Assembly: GCF_014652235.1 (NCBI RefSeq) | Contig: NZ_BMYK01000004.1 | Coordinates: 124,001 to 188,000, forward strand | Source of the DNA: Pseudorhodoferax aquiterrae | GTDB taxonomy: Bacteria; Pseudomonadota; Gammaproteobacteria; Burkholderiales; Burkholderiaceae_C | Direction: 5' to 3' | DNA length: 64,000 bases | Part shown: positions 14,001 through 22,263 of the stretch, piece after piece | How positions within the stretch are numbered: position 1 is the stretch's first letter | Layout of the letters: each line of letters starts with the position of its first letter | Position numbers and translations under genes: made by a program | The notes under the pieces: model-generated | Seen by the model: only the letters and a program-made list of their open reading frames with translations | Told to the model about the DNA's origin: nothing | The model's database searches: none

Positions 14001-16910
14001 TCAATACCCGCGCAGGTCGTCGACGGCCAGCGGCAGCTTTCTGCCGCCGCGGATGCGCTGCAGCGTGCGCGTGACGACGTCCACGTCGTTGTCGAAACTG
14101 CCATGCGCGGGCGCCTGCGTGGCGATGGGCTGGCCAGCGGCGTCCACGGCCGTGGCGATGCGCTCGGCGTCCAGCACCGTGGTGCGCTTGGCCAGGTCCA
14201 CCTGCGCGGCCGCGGCGCGCCAGGTGGCCAGGGCTTCGCCGGTGTCCGAGGTGCCGTCCCAGCCGCTGTAGCCGGTGTCGTGGATGCGGTCCAGGCCCAG
14301 GATGGGCAGGCGCAGGTCGGTCTCCAGTGCGTTCGAGACGAAGTACAGCAACGACTTGCGGTACACCGCGCCCACGCTGTCCTTGCGTTCCACGCGGTCG
14401 GACAGCACGTCGATGTAGAGCCGCTCCATCACGTGCGCGTTGCGCGCATAGCGCGCGTTGGCGAAGGGCACGCTGCAGGCCGGCGCGTACAGGTGCACCG
14501 AGGCCAGCTTGTCGTGCAGACCGGCATCGCGGCCTTCGGCCTTGCGCCGTGCCAGCGCGGCGATCAGGTGGCCCAGCGCGATGGAGCCGGCCGAATGGCC
14601 GACCACGTGCAGCTCGAAGGCGTCGCCCCAGGTGCTGGACAGGGCCTGCAGCGCATCCAGCAGCAGGTCGCCGCCGCGGCGCGGTGCGAAGGCCAGGTCG
14701 GCGTTCTCCTTCATCTCGCTCCAGATCGGCCGCGCGAGCGTGCGGCCGACGGTCTTCTCGAGCAGCAGGTCGGTCTTCTCGCTGATCCATTCGCCCAGGC
14801 CCGCGCCGGCCAGGCCGCGCTCCTTCTGCCGGCTGTCCTGCAGGATGTTGGCCAGGGTCTCGAACAGCCCGGTCTTCCAGACCAGGAACAAGGGGTAGCA
14901 GCCGTTGGCCACGAAGTAGCGGCCCATGGCGCTGGCGCGCTTGATGGCCGCGCCTTCGTCGTTGAGGCCGCCGTGCACGTACAGCACCAGGCGCTTGGTC
15001 TTGTCCTTCTGCGCGCGGAACCACTCGTCGGGCAGCGTGGTGCACTGGTGCTGCAGCTTGCGCGGCTGCTCGTCCTGCGTGAGGTAGCGGCTCACGCGGC
15101 CGTCGTTGCCCAGCACCACGCTGTGCTGGTAGGCCAGGCCCTGGTCCCACCACTTGGTGCGGTCGGTGCCCGCGAGCGCGCCGGCCTGGCCGTGCGAGAC
15201 GGCGAGCCGGCCCGCCACCACGCCCGGCACGCCCAGCGCGACGACCCAGGCGTCCATGCCGTTGGCCAGCCAGTCCAGGTAGCTGATCACGCCGAAGCCG
15301 CCCGCGCCCCAGCTGTCGCCCCAGGAGTTCTGCACGATGAAGCCGACGGCGTTGAAGCCCACCAGTGCGAAGGCGTGGCCGCCGTCCTGCGAGGGGCGGC
15401 CGTCGAACGGGATCTCGGGCAGGTCGGCATGGTCCTGCGGCACCTGCCTGCGCGTGCGCACCTGGTTCCAGCCGTCGTGCGTGAAGGCCGAGACGAACAC
15501 CGCCCAGTGCTGGTGGATGGCGGCCTGCATGTCGGTGATCGACTTGGTGTCGATGCGGTAGTACACGCCCAGCGTGTTCTGCACGGCGCGGTCGGCGAAG
15601 CCGTAGCGCGCCGGGTTGGCCTTGTCGGGCGCGTAGGGCCAGTCGCTCTCCAGGCACACGCCGTTGTTGAACCAGCCCTTGAGCGCGCCGCGGCAGGACG
15701 AGCCGTCGTAGTTCTCGCCCTCGTACTCGTCGTGCCGGCGCGCCAGCGTATAGAGCATGCGCGGGCTGACGGACTCCATCTGCACCGGGTTGCCGGCCTT
15801 GATCCAGCGCAGGTAGTTGACCACGCAGGCCAGGCCGAAGCCGGTGCAGGCGCCTTCCTGGCCCTGGTCCAGGATCAGGCCGGCGGCCGTGTAGCCGGGC
15901 AGGAAGCGGCTGATGTCCTGCGGCGTGGGCACCTGGTCGGGCAGCGTGATGGCGGCGGGCTGGAACTGGCGGTCGCGCAGGTCGGCCGCGTCCTTGCGCG
16001 TGTGCAGGTTGCGCGGCTTGCGGGGCACGGGCTGGATGGCGGCCAGTGCCGCGGCCTTGCCCTTGGCCGCACCCTTGCGGGCGGGCGCACGCGCCGGGGC
16101 CGGCGGCCAGACCGCGGCTGCTCGCTTGAACACATCCGAGAAGCTCTCCAGCCCATGCGATCCGCCGTTGACGAGCCGGCGCGCGGCGCGCAGGTCGCCC
16201 GCGGCCACGGCGGCGCGGAACTTGGTGGCCTTGTCGGCCAGGAACTGCGCCAGGATGACGGCCGCCACCTCGGGCGCGTTGGCCCGGTCGGGGAAGGCCA
16301 CGAGGTCGATGCCGATGCGCTTGCCGTAGGTGGCGTAGTTGGCCTTGCCCGTCAGCTGCACGAAGCCGCGGCCGCGGTAGCGCTCACCGTCGCCGCGCGC
16401 GCCGTTGCCGATGTCCTTGCGCATGTCGTACAGCGAGAACGGCGCGCCGCCGGGCGGGGTGTTGTACTTGGAGGGCAGCTCGGCGATGGGCACAAAGCCC
16501 TCGGTCTCGGCGCGGATCGTGCCGAGCGCGCCGATGACCATGGCCGTGTCGGTGAGTTCTGCGGCGCCCAGGGCCGCCTCCACATAGGGCAGGTAGCGCG
16601 CGATGTTGGCCGGCCGCGTGGCCGGGAACAGCCGGCACACGTCGCCCACGTTGAGCGGCGGCTGCAGCGGCACGGGGGGCGCCAGTTCCAGCAGCACCTG
16701 GCAGCGCGGGCCGACGATGCCGTCGGCGATCAGGCCCACGCCGGACTGCCAACGCCGGATGGCCGCGTCGAAGTCCTCGTCGATGGGGCTGCCCGGCGGG
16801 GCGGCGAGCGAGGGGAAGGCCTTGGCGTCGGCGGCCAGCAGCGTGAACAGGGTGGCGCGCAAGAGGTCGACGTCGGAACCAGCGTCGCCCTTGGTCAGAA
16901 GATGCTTCAT
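14001..16910 (-). CDS. Giant four-domain hydrolase: PG-binding + GH19-like + papain-like (C1) peptidase + alpha/beta hydrolase
   Basis: 969 residues with no signal peptide or membrane helix. Domain 1 (5-75) is a peptidoglycan_binding_1-like repeat (AAIRRWQSGVGLIADGIVGP). Domain 2 (about 100-270) is GH19/lysozyme-like with Glu135 in GTIRAETEGF and YRGRGFVQLTGKANY (178-192). A basic Ala-Lys-Pro linker (270-300) follows. Domain 3 (about 320-565) is a C1-type cysteine peptidase with Cys355 in LDQGQEGACTGFGLA, His512 in GGHAFALVGFN and Asn528 in VQNSWGDSWG. Domain 4 (about 640-900) is an alpha/beta hydrolase with LYVHGGLND and nucleophile Ser773 in VVGHSAGS. The gene stands alone. A wall hydrolase, a protease and a lipase-like domain in one chain suggest an envelope-attacking effector or toxin, but no secretion marker is visible; a housekeeping role cannot be excluded. 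Confidence 0.85.
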   Translation of the reverse strand: MKHLLTKGDAGSDVDLLRATLFTLLAADAKAFPSLAAPPGSPIDEDFDAAIRRWQSGVGLIADGIVGPRCQVLLELAPPVPLQPPLNVGDVCRLFPATRPANIARYLPYVEAALGAAELTDTAMVIGALGTIRAETEGFVPIAELPSKYNTPPGGAPFSLYDMRKDIGNGARGDGERYRGRGFVQLTGKANYATYGKRIGIDLVAFPDRANAPEVAAVILAQFLADKATKFRAAVAAGDLRAARRLVNGGSHGLESFSDVFKRAAAVWPPAPARAPARKGAAKGKAAALAAIQPVPRKPRNLHTRKDAADLRDRQFQPAAITLPDQVPTPQDISRFLPGYTAAGLILDQGQEGACTGFGLACVVNYLRWIKAGNPVQMESVSPRMLYTLARRHDEYEGENYDGSSCRGALKGWFNNGVCLESDWPYAPDKANPARYGFADRAVQNTLGVYYRIDTKSITDMQAAIHQHWAVFVSAFTHDGWNQVRTRRQVPQDHADLPEIPFDGRPSQDGGHAFALVGFNAVGFIVQNSWGDSWGAGGFGVISYLDWLANGMDAWVVALGVPGVVAGRLAVSHGQAGALAGTDRTKWWDQGLAYQHSVVLGNDGRVSRYLTQDEQPRKLQHQCTTLPDEWFRAQKDKTKRLVLYVHGGLNDEGAAIKRASAMGRYFVANGCYPLFLVWKTGLFETLANILQDSRQKERGLAGAGLGEWISEKTDLLLEKTVGRTLARPIWSEMKENADLAFAPRRGGDLLLDALQALSSTWGDAFELHVVGHSAGSIALGHLIAALARRKAEGRDAGLHDKLASVHLYAPACSVPFANARYARNAHVMERLYIDVLSDRVERKDSVGAVYRKSLLYFVSNALETDLRLPILGLDRIHDTGYSGWDGTSDTGEALATWRAAAAQVDLAKRTTVLDAERIATAVDAAGQPIATQAPAHGSFDNDVDVVTRTLQRIRGGRKLPLAVDDLRGY

Positions 16911-17006
16911 GGTTTGCCTCGCTCCGGTGGTGGATCGCGGCGCCTATCATCGCGCGCTTGTCCCACTCCTGCGCGTGCCTTGAGTCACCGCGCATTGACC
17001 AAAGTG

Positions 17007-17396
17007 ATGAGCAAGCGCATCCGCATCAGCTCCGGCTCCACCTTCGAGGAGCAGATGGCCTATTCGCGTGCCGTGGTCGACGGCGAGTGGGTCTTCGTCT
17101 CCGGCACCACGGGCTTCGACTACACAGCGATGACGATCACGGACGACATCGTGGCCCAGGCCGACCAGTGCTTTCGCAACATCGACGCGGCGCTCCAGCA
17201 GGCCGGCAGCAGCCTGGCGGACGTGGTGCGCGTGACCTACGTGCTGCCGGACGCCAGCCTGTTCCCGCAGTGCTGGCCGGTCATGCGCCAGTACCTGGGT
17301 GAGGTGAAGCCGGCGGCCATGATGATCAGCGCCGGCCTGGCCGATCCGCGCATGAAGATCGAGATCGAGGTGACGGCGCGCCGGCAGGTGGCCTGA
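17007..17396 (+). CDS. RidA-family protein (YjgF/YER057c/UK114)
   Basis: 129 residues, MSKRIRISSGSTFEEQMAYSRAVVDGEWVFVSGTTGFDYT. The YjgF fold is recognisable through VSGTTG, QADQCFRNIDAALQQAGSSLADVVRVTYVLPD, and the C-terminal PAAMMISAGLADPRMKIEIEVTARR. RidA proteins hydrolyse reactive enamine/imine intermediates made by PLP enzymes. The final region has M-K-I-E-I-E rather than the strict R-V-E-I-E of archetypal RidA, so it may belong to an Rid1-7 subgroup with different substrate range. It ends directly against the convergent Lrp gene with no gap. A GTG one codon earlier is also possible. Confidence 0.9.
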   Translation: MSKRIRISSGSTFEEQMAYSRAVVDGEWVFVSGTTGFDYTAMTITDDIVAQADQCFRNIDAALQQAGSSLADVVRVTYVLPDASLFPQCWPVMRQYLGEVKPAAMMISAGLADPRMKIEIEVTARRQVA

Positions 17397-17873
17397 TCAG
17401 GCGTAGTCCAGCGGCAGCGCCGTCGTGAACTTGATCTGCTCCATCGCGAAGCTGGAGCTCACGTCGGACAGCTCCACCTCGCGGATCAGCCGCTGGTAGA
17501 CCGCGTCGTAGCCCTTGATGTCGGGCACGACCACGCGCAGCAGGTAGTCGATCTCGCCGCTCATGCGGTAGAACTCGACGATCTCGGGGATGGCCGTCAC
17601 CACGGCCGTGAACTTCTTCGCCCACTTCTCGTTGTGCTGGTTGGTGCGCACGGCGACGAACACCGTCACGCCCACGTTGAGCTTGGCCGGATTCAGCAAG
17701 GCCACGCGCTGCTGGATGTAGCCCTCGCGCTCGAGCCGCTGGATGCGGCGCCAGCAGGGCGTGGCCGACAGGTGCACGCGTTCGCTGATCTCCTGCAGTG
17801 AGGCCGTGGCGTTGGTCTGCAGCGCATCGAGGATGGCCTTGTCGATCTTGTCCAGGGGCGGGCGCGGTTCCAT
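17397..17873 (-). CDS. Lrp/AsnC-family transcriptional regulator
   Basis: 158 residues. The N-terminal helix-turn-helix reads LDKIDKAILDALQTNATASLQEISERVHLSATPCWRRIQRLEREGYI. The C-terminal RAM effector domain contains VFVAVRTNQHNEKWAKKF, VEFYRMSGEIDYLLRVVVPDIKGYDAVYQRLI and FAMEQIKFTTALPL. It is divergent from the cysteine desulfurase-rhodanese gene, with a 13-bp perfect palindrome in between, so that gene is the likely target. The neighbouring RidA gene converges and may also belong to the regulon. Amino acids, perhaps cysteine, are the expected ligands for this family; this is inference. Confidence 0.92.
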   Translation of the reverse strand: MEPRPPLDKIDKAILDALQTNATASLQEISERVHLSATPCWRRIQRLEREGYIQQRVALLNPAKLNVGVTVFVAVRTNQHNEKWAKKFTAVVTAIPEIVEFYRMSGEIDYLLRVVVPDIKGYDAVYQRLIREVELSDVSSSFAMEQIKFTTALPLDYA

Positions 17874-17905
17874 GGGTAAAAGTTTTCTAGGATCAGCGGG
17901 TTCTG

Positions 17906-17918
17906 GAAATTGAATTTC
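17906..17918. promoter_or_regulatory. Palindromic operator candidate for the Lrp-type regulator
   Basis: GAAATTGAATTTC is a perfect 13-bp palindrome (6-bp arms) within an AT-rich island of the otherwise GC-rich 112-bp gap between the divergent lrp-like and desulfurase genes. Lrp-family proteins favour such AT-rich dyads; binding is inferred. Confidence 0.5.
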
Positions 17919-17985
17919 ACGGGTGGCCCCGCAGGAGCTGGATTTTGAACCCATGTTCTCCGACGTGGCCGGCAAAATTTTCGCC

Positions 17986-19491
17986 ATGGAAATCTACCTC
18001 GATGCCAACGCCACCACGCCGGTGCTCGCGCAGGCCCGCAGCGCGGCCTTGGCCGCCATGTCCGAATCGTTCGGCAACCCCAGCAGCATCCACGGCGCCG
18101 GGCTGAAGGCCAGGGCGCTGCTCGACGGCGTGCGTGCCAGCGCGCGCCGTGTGCTGGGCGTGCCGACCGGCCGCCTGCTGTTCACGAGCGGTGCGACCGA
18201 AGGCATCCAGACCGCCGTGCTGTCGGCCCTGAGGGCACTGCGTGACCGCCGCGAGGCCGGCCAGGCCGTCCCCGCACTGCTGCTGTACGGCGCCACCGAG
18301 CACAAGGCCGTGCCCGAGGCGCTGCGGCACTGGAATGCGCTGCTCGGCCTCGACCTGCGCGTGCAGGCCATTCCCGTGGGCCTGGACGGCCGGCACGACC
18401 TGGATTGGCTGCGCCGCCACGCCGCCCAGGCCGGCCTGGTCTGCACCATGGCCGCCAACAACGAGACCGGCGCCATCAGCGACCTGGATGGCATCGCCGC
18501 GGCGCTGGCCGGCAGCCCGGCGCTGTGGCTGGTCGACGGCGTGCAGGCCCTGGGCAAGCTGGACCTGCGCCTGATGGACCGGCGCATCGACTACGCACCC
18601 TTCTCCGGCCACAAGCTCTATGCGCCCAAGGGCGTCGGCATGCTCTACGTGCGCGACGGCGCACCGTTCACCCCGCTGCAGGCCGGCGGCGGCCAGGAGA
18701 GCGGCCAGCGCGCCGGCACCGAGAACATGGCCGGCATCGCCGCGCTGGGTGCGGTGCTGCAGGCGCTGGAACAAGGTGGCGTGTTCGCGGACCACGCCAC
18801 GCTGCAGGCGCACCGCGCGCAACTGGCCGATGCGCTGCGCGCGGCTTTCCCTGGCCTGGTCTTCAACGCACCGTTTGCCACCAGCCTGCCGACCACGCTC
18901 AATATCGCCGTGCCGGGCGTCGCCGCGCAGGACCTGATCGCGCTGTTCGACGCGGCCGGCGTGCGCGTGAGCGGCGGCTCGGCCTGCGGCGCTGCGCGCG
19001 CCGAGCCGAGCTACGTGTTGCAGGCCATGGGCGTGCCGGACTGGCAGGCGGCGGCGGCCGTGCGCCTGTCGTTCGGCGCCGCCGACGGCGCGGCCTTCGT
19101 CGAGGCTGCCTGCGCGCGCCTGCGGGCCTGCGGCGAGGCGCTGCGCGCTGGCGCGGTGCTGGACGAGGCCGCGCATGCCGCGCTGGAGATCCAGGCGCCG
19201 GCCGTGCGCGAGGCGCTGCAGGCCGCGCCGCGGCCGCTGGTGGTCGACGTGCGCGAGGCGGACGAGCAGCGCCAGCAGCCCGCCACCGGCCTCGCCGCCG
19301 AGCAGGTGCCGCTGTCCGCGCTGGCCGATGCGCTGCCGCGCTGGTGCGCGCTGCCGGCTGCGACGCCCGTGATCTTCGTCTGCCGCAGCGGCCGGCGCAG
19401 TGCCCAGGCCGCCGACGCGCTGCGCCGCCAGGGGCATGCCAACGCCTGGAGCCTGGCCGGCGGGCTGGCGCAATGGACGGCCGGAGCATGA
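17986..19491 (+). CDS. Cysteine desulfurase (class V aminotransferase) fused to a rhodanese domain
   Basis: 501 residues beginning MEIYLDANATTPVLAQA. The NifS/IscS-like part (1-385) has FTSGATEGIQTAV, a PLP-phosphate site, PLP lysine Lys210 in FSGHKLYAPKGVGML, RAGTENMAG, and the catalytic persulfide cysteine Cys334 in VSGGSACGAARAE. The C-terminal rhodanese domain (about 415-500) has PLVVDVREADE and active Cys466 in VIFVCRSGRRSA. The two domains could pass sulfur as persulfide from Cys334 to Cys466 within one molecule. In-frame ATGs at 17953 and 17923 are possible but would add residues before the usual family start. It is divergent from the Lrp regulator. No iscU or tRNA-thiolation gene is adjacent. 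Confidence 0.88.
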   Translation: MEIYLDANATTPVLAQARSAALAAMSESFGNPSSIHGAGLKARALLDGVRASARRVLGVPTGRLLFTSGATEGIQTAVLSALRALRDRREAGQAVPALLLYGATEHKAVPEALRHWNALLGLDLRVQAIPVGLDGRHDLDWLRRHAAQAGLVCTMAANNETGAISDLDGIAAALAGSPALWLVDGVQALGKLDLRLMDRRIDYAPFSGHKLYAPKGVGMLYVRDGAPFTPLQAGGGQESGQRAGTENMAGIAALGAVLQALEQGGVFADHATLQAHRAQLADALRAAFPGLVFNAPFATSLPTTLNIAVPGVAAQDLIALFDAAGVRVSGGSACGAARAEPSYVLQAMGVPDWQAAAAVRLSFGAADGAAFVEAACARLRACGEALRAGAVLDEAAHAALEIQAPAVREALQAAPRPLVVDVREADEQRQQPATGLAAEQVPLSALADALPRWCALPAATPVIFVCRSGRRSAQAADALRRQGHANAWSLAGGLAQWTAGA

Positions 19492-19514
19492 GGGCGCGCA
19501 CCGCCATGCACCGC

Positions 19515-19554
19515 GATGGCCCCTGGCCCCCACGGGTTGAGGGCCATGGCCATC
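19515..19554 (+). terminator. GC-rich hairpin after the desulfurase-rhodanese gene
   Basis: GATGGCC (19515-19521) pairs with GGCCATC (19548-19554), with an inner GGCCC/GGGCC stem. No T-tract follows, so it is a pause or 3'-end hairpin rather than a classical intrinsic terminator. The rest of the 255-bp gap up to 19746 shows no other gene. Confidence 0.35.
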
Positions 19555-19746
19555 CTGTGCCCAGCGCCGCGCGTGGAAAATCCTTCCCCTTGGCGCGCGT
19601 GTGCCGCATGGGTTGGGAAAAGTTCTGCTGAGATTCGACCTTCAGTGAAAGAAGAAACCAACGTCATGCAATGTCATGGGCATGGCTTGCTCAATGGCAT
19701 GGCGATTGCGTCAACCAGGTTTTTTCAATCTCACCAAGGAATCTTC

Positions 19747-20748
19747 ATGCTGGACCTGTTCAAGAACGCGCGCCGCGCTGCCCCCGTCCTGGCCGCCTGC
19801 CTGGCGCTGGGCGCCGCGGCCGCCCATGCCGAGGCCAACTGGCCGACCAAGCCCGTCACGCTGATCATGGGTTTCCCGGCCGGCTCGGGCGTGGACGTGG
19901 TGGCGCGCGCGATCCAGGACCCGCTGTCCAAGTCGCTGGGCCAGCCCGTCATCATCGACTACAAGTCCGGCGCGGCCGGCAACATCGCCTCCGAGTACGT
20001 GGCGCGCGCCAAGGCCGATGGCTACACCCTGTCCTTCGGCACGGCCGCCACGCACGGCAGCAATGCCGCGCTGTACAAGAAGCTGCCCTTCGACGTGGAG
20101 GCCGACTTCGTGCCCGTGGCGCCCGTGCTGGACGTCTCCAATGTGCTGACGATCAACCCCAGCGTGATGCCGGTCAAGACCTTCAAGGAGTTCGTCGACC
20201 TGGTCAAGGCCAACCCGGGCAAGTACAACTACGCCTCCACCGGCAACGGCGCCGGCACCCACATGGCCTTCGCCGAGCTGAATTCGCGCCTGGGCCTGGA
20301 CATGGTGCACGTGCCCTACAAGGGCGGGCCCGAGGCCCTGACGGCCGTGGTGCGCGGCGAGACCTGCTGCATCATGAACCAGGTGCAGACCGTGCTGCCC
20401 CAGTACAAGGCCGGCACCGTGCGCCTGCTGGCCGTGACCACGGCCAAGCCCGTCGCAGCCGTCTCCGAGGTGCCGACGATCGCGTCCACCGGCCTGCCTG
20501 GCACCAAGGGCTTCGACAGCTCGATCTGGTTCGGCGTGTTCGCGCCCAAGGGCACGGACCCGGCCATCGTCGACAAGCTCAACGCCGCCATCAGCGCCGC
20601 CGTGCAGCAGCCCGAGGTGCGTGCGCGCTTCGAGAGCCAGGGCAACAGCATCCGCGTGGAAACGCCCGCGCAATTCAAGCAGACCGTGCACGACAACCGC
20701 GCCAAGTGGGCCGAGGTCGTGAAGGCCGCCAACATCGAACTGAACTGA
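19747..20748 (+). CDS. Bug-family tripartite tricarboxylate transporter substrate-binding protein
   Basis: 333 residues with a clear signal peptide (MLDLFKNARRAAPVLAACLA then HAEA, about residues 1-28). The mature part opens NWPTKPVTLIMGFPAGSGVDVVARAIQDPL and shows GAAGNIASEYVARAKADGYTL and AFAELNSRLGLDMVHVPYKGGPEA, all standard for the Bug/TctC receptors that are greatly expanded in Bordetella and Comamonadaceae. It binds a small carboxylate or amide in the periplasm. No TctA/TctB membrane genes are nearby, so it must share a transporter encoded elsewhere. It leads an operon with a flavin monooxygenase, a CMD-domain protein and a lipoyl carrier, whose substrate it probably recognises. AAGGA precedes the ATG. 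Confidence 0.92.
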   Translation: MLDLFKNARRAAPVLAACLALGAAAAHAEANWPTKPVTLIMGFPAGSGVDVVARAIQDPLSKSLGQPVIIDYKSGAAGNIASEYVARAKADGYTLSFGTAATHGSNAALYKKLPFDVEADFVPVAPVLDVSNVLTINPSVMPVKTFKEFVDLVKANPGKYNYASTGNGAGTHMAFAELNSRLGLDMVHVPYKGGPEALTAVVRGETCCIMNQVQTVLPQYKAGTVRLLAVTTAKPVAAVSEVPTIASTGLPGTKGFDSSIWFGVFAPKGTDPAIVDKLNAAISAAVQQPEVRARFESQGNSIRVETPAQFKQTVHDNRAKWAEVVKAANIELN

Positions 20749-20759
20749 TCCAACACCGC

Positions 20760-22229
20760 ATGCCGACCCAAGCACCGAACACCCTCGATCCGAACGCCGG
20801 CCTGGCAGCGCTGGAGCAGCGCCTGGCGCAGGACATGCTGTACCTGGGCCTGCCGCCGCGCGCCTGGGTGCCGCCGCGCCAGGCGGACGGGCAGCCGGTG
20901 CTGGACGTGGTGGTCATCGGCGCTGGCCAGGCCGGCCTGGCCGCGGCCATCGGCCTGGCCCAGCAGGGCATCGCCGCCGTGGTGCTGGACCGCGCCGAAG
21001 AGGGCTTCGAAGGCCCCTGGGCGACCACCGCCCGCATGGAAACGCTGCGCTCGCCCAAGGAACTCGTGGGCCCGGCCATGGGCCTGCCGGCGCTGACCTT
21101 CCGCGCCTGGTTCGTGGCGCAATTCGGCGAAGAGGCCTGGGACGCGCTCGACAAGATCCCGCGCTTGCAGTGGATGGACTATTTGCGCTGGGTGCGCCGC
21201 GTGATGCGCGTGGACGTGCGCAACGGCACGGCCGTCACCGAGATCGCGCCGCGCGCCGACGGCCTCGTGCACCTGGCGCTGCGCACGGCCAGCGGCGAGG
21301 GCAGCCTGCTCGCGCGCCGCGTGGTCGTCGCCACCGGGCGCGACGGCCTGGGCGGCCCGGCGCTGCCGGCCTTCCTCCAGGGCCTGCCGCGCAGGCTGTG
21401 GGCCCACTCGTCCGACGCCAACGACTACACGGCCTTGCGCGGCAAGCGCGTGGCCGTGGTCGGTGCCGGCTCCTCGGCCATGGACAGCGCGGCCACCGCG
21501 CTGGAGATGGGCGCGGCCAGCGTGGACCTGCTGATCCGCCGCGCCGATCTGCCGCGCGTGAACAAGAGCAAGGGCTCCATCGTGGCCGGCCTCACGCACG
21601 GCCACCACGACCTGCCCGATGCCGACAAATGGCGGCTGCGCCAATACATCAACGCGACCCAGGTGCCACCGCCGCGCGGCAGCACGCTGCGCGTGTCGCG
21701 CCATCCCAACGTGCGCTTCCTGCTGGGCTGTCCGGTGCAGAGCGTGCAGGCACAGGGCGACGGGCTGCTCGTGCGCACTGCCAAGGGCGAACTCGCCTAC
21801 GACTTCCTGATCGTCTCCACAGGCTTTCAGATCGACTGGGCGCGCCGGCCCGAGTTCGACCGCATCGCGCCGCACATCCGTGTCTGGTCCGAGCGCTACC
21901 AGCCGCCGGCCGCGCTGCACGACCGGGAGCTGGCCGATTCGCCCGTGCTGGGCCCGGCCTTCGAATTCCAGGAGAAGACGCCCGGCAGCTGTCCCGGCCT
22001 GTCGCACGTGCACTGCTTCTGCTACCCGGCCACGCTGTCGCACGGCGCGCTGGCCGGCGACATCCCCAACATCAGCGACGGTGCGCGCCGCCTGGCGGCC
22101 GGCATCGCGAGCCACTTCTACCGCGAAGACTTCGAACAGCACTTCGCCAACCTGCAGGCCTACGCCGAGCCCGAACTGCTGGGCGACGAGTGGGTGCCTG
22201 CCGAATTCCCGGCCACCGCGCCGGTGTGA
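20760..22229 (+). CDS. FAD-dependent, NAD(P)-binding monooxygenase (flavin-containing type)
   Basis: 489 residues. An N-terminal FAD site VVVIGAGQAGLAAAIGLA (from residue 51) is followed by the second dinucleotide site KRVAVVGAGSSAMDSAATAL. This two-Rossmann layout is that of class B flavin monooxygenases (FMO/BVMO) and related oxidoreductases. The Baeyer-Villiger fingerprint FxGxxxHxxxW is not evident; at that place the sequence reads LPRRLWAHSSDANDY. The C-terminal part GLSHVHCFCYPATLSHGALAGDIPNISDGARRLA is typical of SidA/IucD-Trk-like predicted oxidoreductases. It starts 12 bp after the Bug receptor gene and precedes the CMD gene, so it probably attacks the imported substrate. Confidence 0.83.
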   Translation: MPTQAPNTLDPNAGLAALEQRLAQDMLYLGLPPRAWVPPRQADGQPVLDVVVIGAGQAGLAAAIGLAQQGIAAVVLDRAEEGFEGPWATTARMETLRSPKELVGPAMGLPALTFRAWFVAQFGEEAWDALDKIPRLQWMDYLRWVRRVMRVDVRNGTAVTEIAPRADGLVHLALRTASGEGSLLARRVVVATGRDGLGGPALPAFLQGLPRRLWAHSSDANDYTALRGKRVAVVGAGSSAMDSAATALEMGAASVDLLIRRADLPRVNKSKGSIVAGLTHGHHDLPDADKWRLRQYINATQVPPPRGSTLRVSRHPNVRFLLGCPVQSVQAQGDGLLVRTAKGELAYDFLIVSTGFQIDWARRPEFDRIAPHIRVWSERYQPPAALHDRELADSPVLGPAFEFQEKTPGSCPGLSHVHCFCYPATLSHGALAGDIPNISDGARRLAAGIASHFYREDFEQHFANLQAYAEPELLGDEWVPAEFPATAPV

Positions 22230-22263
22230 TCCCTTCCGCTTCCCTCCGAAAGACAAGACCGAC

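Noticed and set aside
14103-17396. A 1097-codon open frame on the plus strand
   Set aside because: Its first 2.9 kb is antisense to the well-supported four-domain hydrolase and translates to low-complexity Arg/Gly/Val-rich sequence; only the last 129 codons (RidA) are real.
19666-19746. An N-terminal extension of the Bug receptor, with His-rich sequence MQCHGHGLLNGMAIAS
   Set aside because: The frame is open, but the signal peptide and the ribosome site AAGGA place the start at 19747.
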